This document shows, piece after piece, positions 42,201 through 50,477 of a stretch of 64,000 bases of DNA; positions within the stretch are counted from its first letter, which is position 1, and each line of letters starts with the position of its first letter. Location: positions 1 through 64,000 of the forward strand of contig CASDLT010000010.1 of NCBI GenBank assembly GCA_949281375.1, given 5' to 3'. The notes beneath the pieces were generated by a model. It searched no databases. It worked only from the letters and a program-made list of their open reading frames with translations, and had not been told where the DNA came from. The position numbers and the translations under genes are program-made. This stretch comes from an uncultured Nitrosomonas sp. (GTDB lineage Bacteria > Pseudomonadota > Gammaproteobacteria > Burkholderiales > Nitrosomonadaceae).

Positions 42201-42566
42201 TCAATTGATCACTTTCGCAATGACTTCAAGTAAGCGTTTTGGGTCAAATGGCTTGACCAGCCAGCCGGTAGCGCCTGCTGCTCTTCCTTTTGCCTTCATC
42301 TCATCGCCAGACTCGGTCGTCAGCATCAGAATCGGAATCTTTTTGTAGTGATTCAACTCCCGCAACAACTCCAGCAGCTTCAATCCATCCATCCGCGGCA
42401 TATTGATATCCGTTAGAACGAGATTGACCTGGTGAAAATTCGCCTTTTCCAGCGCATCCTGACCATCCACTGCTTCAATGACCTCATAGCCGGCGCCTTT
42501 CAGGGTAAAAGCAACCATTTGCCGAATTGATGTTGAATCATCGACCGCTAGTATTGTTTTTGCCAT
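42201..42566 (-). CDS. cheY: CheY-type response regulator
   Basis: 121-aa single REC domain ILAVDDSTSIRQMV...LVLTDINMPRMDGLKLL...GWLVKPFDP. Confidence 0.93.
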   Translation of the reverse strand: MAKTILAVDDSTSIRQMVAFTLKGAGYEVIEAVDGQDALEKANFHQVNLVLTDINMPRMDGLKLLELLRELNHYKKIPILMLTTESGDEMKAKGRAAGATGWLVKPFDPKRLLEVIAKVIN

Positions 42567-42634
42567 TTACCAACCTCCTCTTGCTTAGATCGTTAATCTG
42601 TCACTTACTTCTGCATCATTTCAATTCTGCCCGA

Positions 42635-43213
42635 TCAGAAAAGCTCAATATCACCCATCTGCATGCCTTGCTGCGCCACCGGCTTCTCTTTAATTCTGAT
42701 ATTTGCCGCACTGACCGCCTTGGAAATTTTCTGGTGTTTTGCCTGCCACGAAGTGCATTCATTATTAAAATTTTCCTTACCGTCTATTCGTTGCAATTCC
42801 TTGTTCAGGCTATCGACTTGTTTCACCGTATGGGCGAGTAATTGTGTGACCAAATCGCCGAACTGTAAGGAAGTCACGGTCATTTCCAACTCATGTTCAA
42901 TTTTGTCTGCAATGACCATCTGCTTTTGCAGCAACTCAATGATTGACTGCTTTTCTTCAGGCAATGCCAGTTTTTCGATGGCAAGCACCATGTCATGATG
43001 CGTTTTAGTTAATTGACTGATGTATTTAAAATTAATCACCAAATTATTCACTGCATCACTCACCAGTCGATCAACCTGGGTGAGATCTTCCTTAATGTTC
43101 ACGAAATACTCTTCCGCATTGGCGCTACAAAGCATTTCATACAAACCATTCGTAACCAGCTCATCTACATTGGAAATAGCACTACTATGATTCTCAGGTT
43201 TAAGATCAGTCAC
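42635..43213 (-). CDS. CheZ-like chemotaxis protein
   Basis: Helical protein upstream of cheY with EHELEMTVTSLQFGDLVTQLLAHTVKQVDSL; acidic C-terminal tail MGDIELF. Confidence 0.65.
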   Translation of the reverse strand: MTDLKPENHSSAISNVDELVTNGLYEMLCSANAEEYFVNIKEDLTQVDRLVSDAVNNLVINFKYISQLTKTHHDMVLAIEKLALPEEKQSIIELLQKQMVIADKIEHELEMTVTSLQFGDLVTQLLAHTVKQVDSLNKELQRIDGKENFNNECTSWQAKHQKISKAVSAANIRIKEKPVAQQGMQMGDIELF

Positions 43214-43541
43214 TTTGTTCTCCCTGTCACTCAGCTTGGAAGCTTTTAATGCTGCCCATTGCCTCAGTCAATTCAATCGCAAGGAATTCATCATGAATTG
43301 CACAATGCAAGAGTTCCAGGCAGTTTGGTTGGTAGACATCTATTAAAGGCCTGATTTTTGAGGAATCTACGTCCATGACTCATGATTCCCACTTGATTCA
43401 AAAATCATATTTACTCAATGGGTTAACGTCAGAACCCAAGATAACTTTAGTTCTGGCAAGCCATAAAATCACTAATTCTTGAAAAAGATGAAATGCTCAA
43501 ATTCTCATCACTAATAGATGATGCTGCAACGTCACCATCTA

Positions 43542-43690
43542 TTAGGGAATGCTGATTAATTCGGCGAACGAGATGAGGCGAAGGGCGCTCGGAACGTAGC
43601 AGCCGGGACTTATCGACACGATAGGCGAGCGAACGAGTGCCGCGCAACAAAACGATTCGCTCGTGCAGCGAATTAATCAGTGTGTCCTTG
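43542..43690 (+). repeat. Dispersed ~150-bp TIR element, copy 4
   Basis: TTAGGGAATGCTGATTAATTCGGCGAACGAG...CACGATAGGCGAGCGAACGAGTGCCGCGCAACAAAACGATTCGCTCGTGCAGCGAATTAATCAGTGTGTCCTTG. Confidence 0.87.
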
Positions 43691-43753
43691 GCGATGGCAA
43701 AGAGGTTGGTGGAGAAGGATATTGATTCAGCTGAAGTAATTGGAGAAAAACGA

Positions 43754-45004
43754 TCAGTTTGTGACATCGCCAATTCGACTGGCCCAACCGACGGCCTGTA
43801 TCTCGATATCCGACAGCTCGGCTAAGCTCAGAAAACCCAGCTCATGCAAGAGAGACTGGATCAGAGTGATATCGCCTTTTTCATTGGCCTCGACGAGCTT
43901 GAGTTCCTGACCCAAGCGCCCTTCGCGGGTTAACAACGCCTGGCTCATATCCTCGGGTATACCCAGCTTGTCGATGATCTGCTGCATGTCAATTCCCAGC
44001 AGCACATCGAGTAGGGAAAGAATGCCGACCATAAAGGCTCTTTCATGATGATTTTTATCATGCGGGCGTTCAGAGGTAGCAATCAGCTCCATCAGCTTTC
44101 CTCGAGTGGCCGCGGTCTGCATCAGCGCGTTCGACATGCTATCGTCCGACTGATTGGCGCTATACAGTAACAATTGTATCCATCGCTGAAGTTGTTTGCG
44201 GCCTAAAATCATGATGGCATGTTTAATTGAATTAATTTTCTGCGGCATGCCACTGGCAACCGAATTGACCATGCGCATCAAGTTATAACTCAATCCGGGT
44301 TGATGCTTGAATTCTTTTTCAATTTCTTCAATGTCTGTCTCACCCATCACCAACGTCAGTAACTTTAATAGCGACAATTTTCCTGGATCGGCGCGTTTTA
44401 CCGTCATGACTTCAGGTTTAGCGAAGTAATAACCCTGGAACATTTGGAAACCCAGTTGCATACAGAGCGTTTCCTGCTCACGATTTTCTACTTTTAAAGC
44501 CAGCAGCAAAACCGGCCAGCGATTCAACTCGTGCACAAGCTTGATTAACTGCTCTTTCTCCAGCGCCAGAATATCGACTTTTGCGACGCTCACGATAGGC
44601 AGTAACTGCTCGATCTGGTTATTCATAGCGACAACATTATCCAGCGCAAACTGATAACCCTTTTGTTTCAATTCATTACAACGCTGAACAAATTCGCGAC
44701 TAATTGTCGGGGTTTCTCTTATTTCCAGAACAACATGTTTACAGGGCAGCAAGCTGATAATGTCGCTCATGACGAGATCAGGATCAGCGTTGATGAAGCC
44801 ACGCTGCCGTCCCAGGACATTTTGGATGCCTAATTGGCCATAAGCATTAACGATGACGTTCGCCGATGCGGAAAAATCGTTGGTGACATTGACCGATTCA
44901 TCAGTCTCTTCTTGCCTGAAAAGCAATTCAAATGCAACAAGATTATGATTACGATCAAGAATTGGCTGCCGACCAAGAAAAAAACCACCCATGAACTCCT
45001 CCAC
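43754..45004 (-). CDS. EAL/HDOD-domain protein (YuxH-like, degenerate EAL)
   Basis: FFLGRQPILDRNHNLVAFELLFRQ; MFQGYYFAKPEVM; HDOD QPGLSYNLMRMVNSVASGMPQKINSIKHAIMILGRKQLQRW. Confidence 0.88.
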   Translation of the reverse strand: MEEFMGGFFLGRQPILDRNHNLVAFELLFRQEETDESVNVTNDFSASANVIVNAYGQLGIQNVLGRQRGFINADPDLVMSDIISLLPCKHVVLEIRETPTISREFVQRCNELKQKGYQFALDNVVAMNNQIEQLLPIVSVAKVDILALEKEQLIKLVHELNRWPVLLLALKVENREQETLCMQLGFQMFQGYYFAKPEVMTVKRADPGKLSLLKLLTLVMGETDIEEIEKEFKHQPGLSYNLMRMVNSVASGMPQKINSIKHAIMILGRKQLQRWIQLLLYSANQSDDSMSNALMQTAATRGKLMELIATSERPHDKNHHERAFMVGILSLLDVLLGIDMQQIIDKLGIPEDMSQALLTREGRLGQELKLVEANEKGDITLIQSLLHELGFLSLAELSDIEIQAVGWASRIGDVTN

Positions 45005-45108
45005 GCTAACTTACGATGTAATGCAAAACTTCTTGTTCATCGGCTGCACGAAAAATTTCTTAATGAGTTTTTTTGAAAAATTTGCTTGATGCGCTAATAA
45101 AATTCTTG

Positions 45109-45255
45109 AGGTAACGCTGATCAATTCGACAAACGAGAGGACGGCACAGACGCGACAGACATGGTAACCAGAATATATCAACAGGATAGCCGAACGAGTG
45201 AGCTAGTAGCACCAAAGCGACTCACGCCTGGATTCGAATGATCAGCGTTTCCCCA
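45109..45255 (+). repeat. Dispersed ~150-bp TIR element, copy 5 (diverged)
   Basis: AGGTAACGCTGATCAATTCGACAAACGAG...CAGGATAGCCGAACGAGTGAG...ATTCGAATGATCAGCGTTTCCCC. Confidence 0.75.
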
Positions 45256-45385
45256 GCAATGTCACAATCAATCCTGGAAAGATTCCCATCCGTGAGAGGA
45301 TATTTATCTGTTCTACCCTATCAATCAATGAAACCGGAGAGTGGCCGAACCCTCAGCCATTTCCGCTTCAGCTTGCTGACCAGAC

Positions 45386-46186
45386 TCAGAGTAATGCCGG
45401 AATTGCACGGTTCTTGCCCGTTCGTTTTGCTTGATAAAGCGCCTGATCCGCGCGGCTGATGACTGAATGCTGATGCTCGCCGAATGAACGCAATGCCACG
45501 CCGGCACTGAAAGTTATAGAAGTCAACTGGTTATCGACATTCAACAGAGTGTTTTTAGTCAGATTATTCTGCAGGCGATGAATAATCGTCAACGCTTCTT
45601 CTATCTCGACGTCAGGCAGTAGAATCACAAATTCTTCGCCGCCAAAACGTGCCACGATATCGGTGGGTCGTAACGTTTCTTTGGCTACCGTAACGAGATT
45701 TATCAGCACGCTATCCCCGTAAGGATGACCCAAACTGTCATTGATTTGCTTGAAATTATCCAGATCGACCAACACGACGCCCAGCGATTGCGCATTTCTG
45801 TCAGCGCGCGCAGCCTCACGCTTGAATATCTCATCGAGACCACGGCGGTTAAATGCGCCGGTCATCTGATCGGTATGCACGAGTCCGCGTAACTGCTCAA
45901 TCTCATCTTTCAAGGCTTCGATTTTCAGTTCCGCGCGTTTCACCTGCTCCTGGGCGGCAAACACTTCATCACTGAACCTCAATCCCCGGGTTTCGGAAAG
46001 TACGATATCAAGAATTCTAATAATTTCGTCAGCGCTGTTGGTTTTGCGGATTTGCTCGGCATAACGCTCGACCTGCTTATAATAGTCATCTGTATCAATC
46101 ATATTTTTCTGTTCGCTTAAAATAGAATCCGATGATTTAACCAATCTCAGCATTCCTTTGCGCCTCGATGTAATAACTTCTTGCAT
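45386..46186 (-). CDS. GGDEF diguanylate cyclase
   Basis: TDQMTGAFNRRGLDEIF, RPTDIVARFGGEEFVILLP (I-site RxxD plus GGEEF). Confidence 0.92.
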   Translation of the reverse strand: MQEVITSRRKGMLRLVKSSDSILSEQKNMIDTDDYYKQVERYAEQIRKTNSADEIIRILDIVLSETRGLRFSDEVFAAQEQVKRAELKIEALKDEIEQLRGLVHTDQMTGAFNRRGLDEIFKREAARADRNAQSLGVVLVDLDNFKQINDSLGHPYGDSVLINLVTVAKETLRPTDIVARFGGEEFVILLPDVEIEEALTIIHRLQNNLTKNTLLNVDNQLTSITFSAGVALRSFGEHQHSVISRADQALYQAKRTGKNRAIPALL

Positions 46187-46413
46187 AATGGTGCCATCCT
46201 CCTCTTAAAACATCACGATATCGATTTCAACCACAGTCATACCAGCGTGGGAGAGATTCGTTGGATTGCGAAGGAGAACCCATACCCGGTATTTTCTGCT
46301 ATGGAAACAAAGTTAACAGAGCAAAACAGAAATGAATCGAATGAATAAAACAGGAAATTAGGGCTATTTACAAAAAATGCACAGCTTATGTTGTTCAAAT
46401 ATGGCCAGAGACA

Positions 46414-47910
46414 TTATTCAGATGTAAGTATCTGGTTTTTACCACCTTTTTTAGCACGATACAAAGCTTCATCAGCTCGTTTAAAAATACTTTCAGGTGT
46501 TTCACCGGGTTGAAATTGTGCAACACCCGCACTGAATGTGATCAATAAACGCTTATTCTCATGCAAGAAAAACTTTTTGGTGAGGCTGCGCCTGATTCTT
46601 GACAATACCTGCACGGCTTCGTCCAGCGAAGTTTTTGGCAACAGAATGACGAATTCCTCACCGCCATAGCGTGAAACAACATCCTCCGGCCGTGTCGTTT
46701 CCTTGACTGCGTCCACCAGATAGATCAATGCATCATCGCCTACCGTATGTCCATACGCATCATTGAGCTGTTTGAAATTATCAATGTCCAGCAACGCGTA
46801 ACACAATGGAATCCGATGACGCACCGAACGAGCCGTTTCACGTCCAAACGCCTGGTCAAGTCCGCGCCGGTTCAATACACCGGTGAGATGATCTTCGTGT
46901 ACTTTTTCACCAATCTGCTGCAATTCAATTTCCAGCCGGTTAATCTTGTCCTGTGCCAGATTGACTTCAACCCGGGCAGCCAATAGATCATCGCGATAAT
47001 TGAGGGCATTTTTCTGCATTTGCCTGGTTTCCGTCATGATCTCGCCTAGCAACTGATTAAGCCCGTTGATATCCTCGGTTTTGCTGATCTTTTCGGCATA
47101 GGATTCGAGTTTCTCGTGATACCCACCGGCTGTGTCGGACAATTCCTCTATATTGGCGATAATGAAAGTAACCATCTGCTTGAGCGTTTTTTTGGCCTGG
47201 CTTAAGTTCTGGCCAATTAAATCCTGGCGTTCCGCAAGTTCTTTCAGATTCTGCTCTGCCTGCTCGATCACGGACAAATCCAAAGGACGGGAGATCGTTT
47301 GCCGGAGTTTACTGAACTGCACTCCAATCCATTGATCCTCCGATAGCAATCCTCCCGTGCTATCCATCAGCATATTCAAAAGTTTCAGCAATCCTTCCTC
47401 CAATTGCATATCTGACGCTAGAGAGATGTCGGGCGTTTTTGCATCCTGGCGGGATTTTTTTGACGGAGATTCCTTCACGGGCTGATCTTCCCGCAACTTC
47501 TCTGAAACCTGGGGTGGCACTACCGCCGAGCTTGCCCATGAATCAACCAACCCCCTGAGTTTGTGATGCAACTGATTGGAGTCTTTGAAAAATTTAGTAA
47601 GCACCCGGTTAATCCCCTCGCGCTTTTGGGCAATGGTCAACGTGCTGTGTTTGGTCTCGAGCTGTTTTAGGAGAATTCTCAACGTTTCTCCCCAGTGGAT
47701 TGAATTCACCGAACTATCATCTTGAGACTTGGGCTGCTCCATCGACGGCGATGCAGCCAGATTCAGCTTCGTGCTGGCGCCTCCGGAAATTTCATCATAA
47801 ATCTTGAGGTAGTTATCGGGCGTTGGAGGAATCTTCAGTAAAGCCAGTCGCCGCAGTGTTTCCCGTGCAAAAACCGTTGGATTGGAGTGACTAATCTGGT
47901 TCATAAACAT
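46414..47910 (-). CDS. GGDEF diguanylate cyclase with long N-terminal region
   Basis: EDHLTGVLNRRGLDQAF, RPEDVVSRYGGEEFVILLP (I-site RxxD plus GGEEF). Confidence 0.92.
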   Translation of the reverse strand: MFMNQISHSNPTVFARETLRRLALLKIPPTPDNYLKIYDEISGGASTKLNLAASPSMEQPKSQDDSSVNSIHWGETLRILLKQLETKHSTLTIAQKREGINRVLTKFFKDSNQLHHKLRGLVDSWASSAVVPPQVSEKLREDQPVKESPSKKSRQDAKTPDISLASDMQLEEGLLKLLNMLMDSTGGLLSEDQWIGVQFSKLRQTISRPLDLSVIEQAEQNLKELAERQDLIGQNLSQAKKTLKQMVTFIIANIEELSDTAGGYHEKLESYAEKISKTEDINGLNQLLGEIMTETRQMQKNALNYRDDLLAARVEVNLAQDKINRLEIELQQIGEKVHEDHLTGVLNRRGLDQAFGRETARSVRHRIPLCYALLDIDNFKQLNDAYGHTVGDDALIYLVDAVKETTRPEDVVSRYGGEEFVILLPKTSLDEAVQVLSRIRRSLTKKFFLHENKRLLITFSAGVAQFQPGETPESIFKRADEALYRAKKGGKNQILTSE

Positions 47911-48548
47911 TAATCAACGAGCTTGTTTTTGATGGCATAGCGAATTAATTCCGAATTATTTGTCAACTTGAGTTTTTCGAGCAAGCGCGCCCGGTAAACA
48001 CTCACTGTTTTGGGACTCAAAAACATCTCTGCCGAAATTTCAGACAAAGTTTTTCCTGCAGCAATGAAACATAAGGTTTGATACTCACGATCGGACAAGG
48101 TGGCGTGAAGTGGTTTATCTGCGTCAATGTTGATTGTGTTGGCCAGTTCCTGGGCAACGGCCGGGCTTACGTATTTGTCGCCGCCCGATACCTGGCGAAT
48201 TGCAATAACAAGCTGTGCTGGCGCACTCTGCTTGTTGAGATACCCGGCAGCCCCTGCTTTTAACGCGCGAATGGCGAATTCATGTTCGTTGTGCATACTG
48301 AGCATCAGCACGGCAAGATGCGGCCGGTCCTTTTTTATCTGTTTCAATATTTCGATGCCATTTCGATCCGGTAAGGAAATATCCAGCAACATGACGTCGA
48401 AATCCTGCTGACGCGCGATTTTGACGGCCTGAAATCCCGTTTCCGCCTCGCCGGTTACCTTGATGTCGTCCGTTTCGCTGAGTATTTGCTTCAGGCCCTG
48501 GCGCACAATTGCGTGATCATCGGCGATCATTACATTGATCATGCCCAT
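47910..48548 (-). CDS. NarL/FixJ (LuxR-type) response regulator
   Basis: REC MIADDHAIVRQGLKQIL...DVMLLDISLPDRNG and HTH LSDREYQTLCFIAAGKTLSEISAEMFLSPKTVSVYRARLLEKL. Confidence 0.94.
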   Translation of the reverse strand: MGMINVMIADDHAIVRQGLKQILSETDDIKVTGEAETGFQAVKIARQQDFDVMLLDISLPDRNGIEILKQIKKDRPHLAVLMLSMHNEHEFAIRALKAGAAGYLNKQSAPAQLVIAIRQVSGGDKYVSPAVAQELANTINIDADKPLHATLSDREYQTLCFIAAGKTLSEISAEMFLSPKTVSVYRARLLEKLKLTNNSELIRYAIKNKLVD

Positions 48549-48554
48549 CTCCAG

Positions 48555-50126
48555 CTATTCAAAACCGTGGAACTTTCTTTTTCTCACGCCATACTCAAAT
48601 TCAGGAGAGGGGTGAAACTGGCTTTCTGCATCATCTGACGGCTCGCCCTGCTGCTCGAGAAGGCCGGTTGGGATGAGGATCGTTACTTTAGTGCCTTTCT
48701 CGGAATCACCTGAAATATGAAAATTTCCCTTCAGTTGCTGGCAGCGCTCCCGCATGCCGCGAATGCCGAATGAATTTCTTTTTTCCACATCATTTCCTGT
48801 AATCCCTCGTCCATTATCCGCCACTTCAAGGAGAATCAGATTGTCCAGTTCCACCAGCTTGACCTGAACCCGCGAAGCTTGGGCATGCTTTGAAATATTG
48901 GTGAGTGTTTCCTGAAAAACACGAAAAATGGCAATCGCCAGATCCGAATCCAACGAGACTTCCTCATTGTCACAGGCGACTTTACAGGCAATCCCAGTGC
49001 GGTCACTAAATTCCTTCGCCTGCCACTGAATCGCAGCAACGATGCCGCAATCCAGAATTCCCGGGCGCAGATCCAGTGAAATCCTGCGCGTGCTGTCGAT
49101 CACGCGATCAACCAACGCTTCGACCGATTTCGCTTTTTGTTGATAAAACTCGGGCTTTCGCGTTGAATCCATCAGTGGAAACAATTCACATTTGATGGCC
49201 GTCAGCGTTCCGCCGATATCATCATGAATCTCGCGCGCGATCCGCGCCCGCTCCTGTTCCTTGATTTTCTGCAAATAGGACGACAGCTCTGCCAGTTGTT
49301 CCCGGGATTGGGCAATTTCGCGCTCAGCCAGTTTATTGCGCGTGATATTGATCATGATGCCATCCCAGATGGTGACATTTTCAGCCACCCTTCTCGGCGT
49401 TGCTCTGAGGCTGATCCACTTGATGTCGCTGTCGCCCTTCACCTGTATGCACCCTTCCCAGTTCCATGTCGAAAGCTGTTCGGCGGACGTTGTCATGAGC
49501 TGATGATAAGACTTCCGATCGTCCGGCAGGATCAATTCAGGAAACAACGTCGGATTATTCATCAGTTTCTGCGGCGATAATCCCAGCAAGGTTTCGCTGG
49601 CGTCGCTGACATACGGAAAGCTCGTCTGATGGTTTGCCAGCAGGATGAACTGGAAGACAACTCCGGGCAGATTCGAAGTGATGGCTTGAAAAAGCGTTTC
49701 GCTTTTCTGGAGGGCAAGTTGCGTACTGATGAATCGCTGATAATTTTCGACTTCGTGCAGGCTGCGCCGGATTGCCGGCGCCAGCCGGGCGAGATTTTCC
49801 TTTGTCATGAAATCATAAGCGCCGGATGCCATAATATGCGCAGCCGCCTCTTCGCCGGCATGGCTCGAAACGACGATGACGGGAACATCCAGATTGTGCT
49901 CTCGAATGGCCTGCAATACATGCTGCGCCGTGAGCTGCGGCAGATCGTAATCCGACAGAATAATGTCCCAGTTGCGCGTTGCCAGTGCATCTCCCAACGC
50001 GGTGTCTGTCGCAACGCGCAGACTGTCCACCTGAAATCCGCCTTGTATCAGCGCCTGCAATACCCGTTTGGCATCCTCATCAGAACGCTCAACCATCAAT
50101 ATTTTCAGTTTCTCTTCATTGACCAT
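48555..50126 (-). CDS. REC-PAS-HisKA_3 sensor histidine kinase
   Basis: N-terminal REC (NWDIILSDYDLPQL), ARIAREIHDDIGGTLTAIKCEL, NSFGIRGMRERCQQLKG. Confidence 0.93.
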   Translation of the reverse strand: MVNEEKLKILMVERSDEDAKRVLQALIQGGFQVDSLRVATDTALGDALATRNWDIILSDYDLPQLTAQHVLQAIREHNLDVPVIVVSSHAGEEAAAHIMASGAYDFMTKENLARLAPAIRRSLHEVENYQRFISTQLALQKSETLFQAITSNLPGVVFQFILLANHQTSFPYVSDASETLLGLSPQKLMNNPTLFPELILPDDRKSYHQLMTTSAEQLSTWNWEGCIQVKGDSDIKWISLRATPRRVAENVTIWDGIMINITRNKLAEREIAQSREQLAELSSYLQKIKEQERARIAREIHDDIGGTLTAIKCELFPLMDSTRKPEFYQQKAKSVEALVDRVIDSTRRISLDLRPGILDCGIVAAIQWQAKEFSDRTGIACKVACDNEEVSLDSDLAIAIFRVFQETLTNISKHAQASRVQVKLVELDNLILLEVADNGRGITGNDVEKRNSFGIRGMRERCQQLKGNFHISGDSEKGTKVTILIPTGLLEQQGEPSDDAESQFHPSPEFEYGVRKRKFHGFE

Positions 50127-50160
50127 CTCAGCCCCTTACAGGTTGAAGCCGATACACAAC

Positions 50161-50210
50161 CGAACAAAACCGAACACAAACGAATGAAATCGAACAAGAA
50201 CGAACTGATT
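50161..50210. repeat. Five imperfect 10-bp direct repeats, CGAA(C/T)-type unit
   Basis: CGAACAAAAC CGAACACAAA CGAATGAAAT CGAACAAGAA CGAACTGATT, all in exact 10-bp register. Confidence 0.85.
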
Positions 50211-50350
50211 CCGGTTCATTGACCCGCCGAAAAAATGAGCCGGATCAGCAACGCATTTTACAAGATAATATCATGAAAACGAAACAAATTTTTACATTTA
50301 CCCGCAACCACGGACAACCGGTTTCCCTTATGGCAGGAAACAGCAAACCC

Positions 50351-50377
50351 TAAACTTTTAAAAATGAAATCCGATAA
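50351..50377 (+). promoter_or_regulatory. Sigma-28 (FliA)-type promoter for fliC
   Basis: TAAA-N15-TCCGATAA (consensus TAAA-N15-GCCGATAA), about 100 bp upstream of fliC ATG. Confidence 0.85.
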
Positions 50378-50477
50378 CTGGAATCAACGGCGGTTACTAA
50401 CCTTCACGGATTGCAAGGGAAACCAACGGAACCGGCAATTATGCCAAACACAAAGTGTATTATAAAGGAGAACCCAA

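Noticed and set aside
43447-43773. 108-aa minus-strand ORF as a real gene
   Set aside because: Most of it is element copy 4; reported as repeat-derived reading frame rather than a gene.
50161-50210. CRISPR-like array
   Set aside because: Units are 10 bp, contiguous and without spacers, so not a CRISPR array.
49629-50222. 197-aa + strand ORF
   Set aside because: Antisense to the well-supported histidine kinase gene; composition is typical of a shadow ORF.
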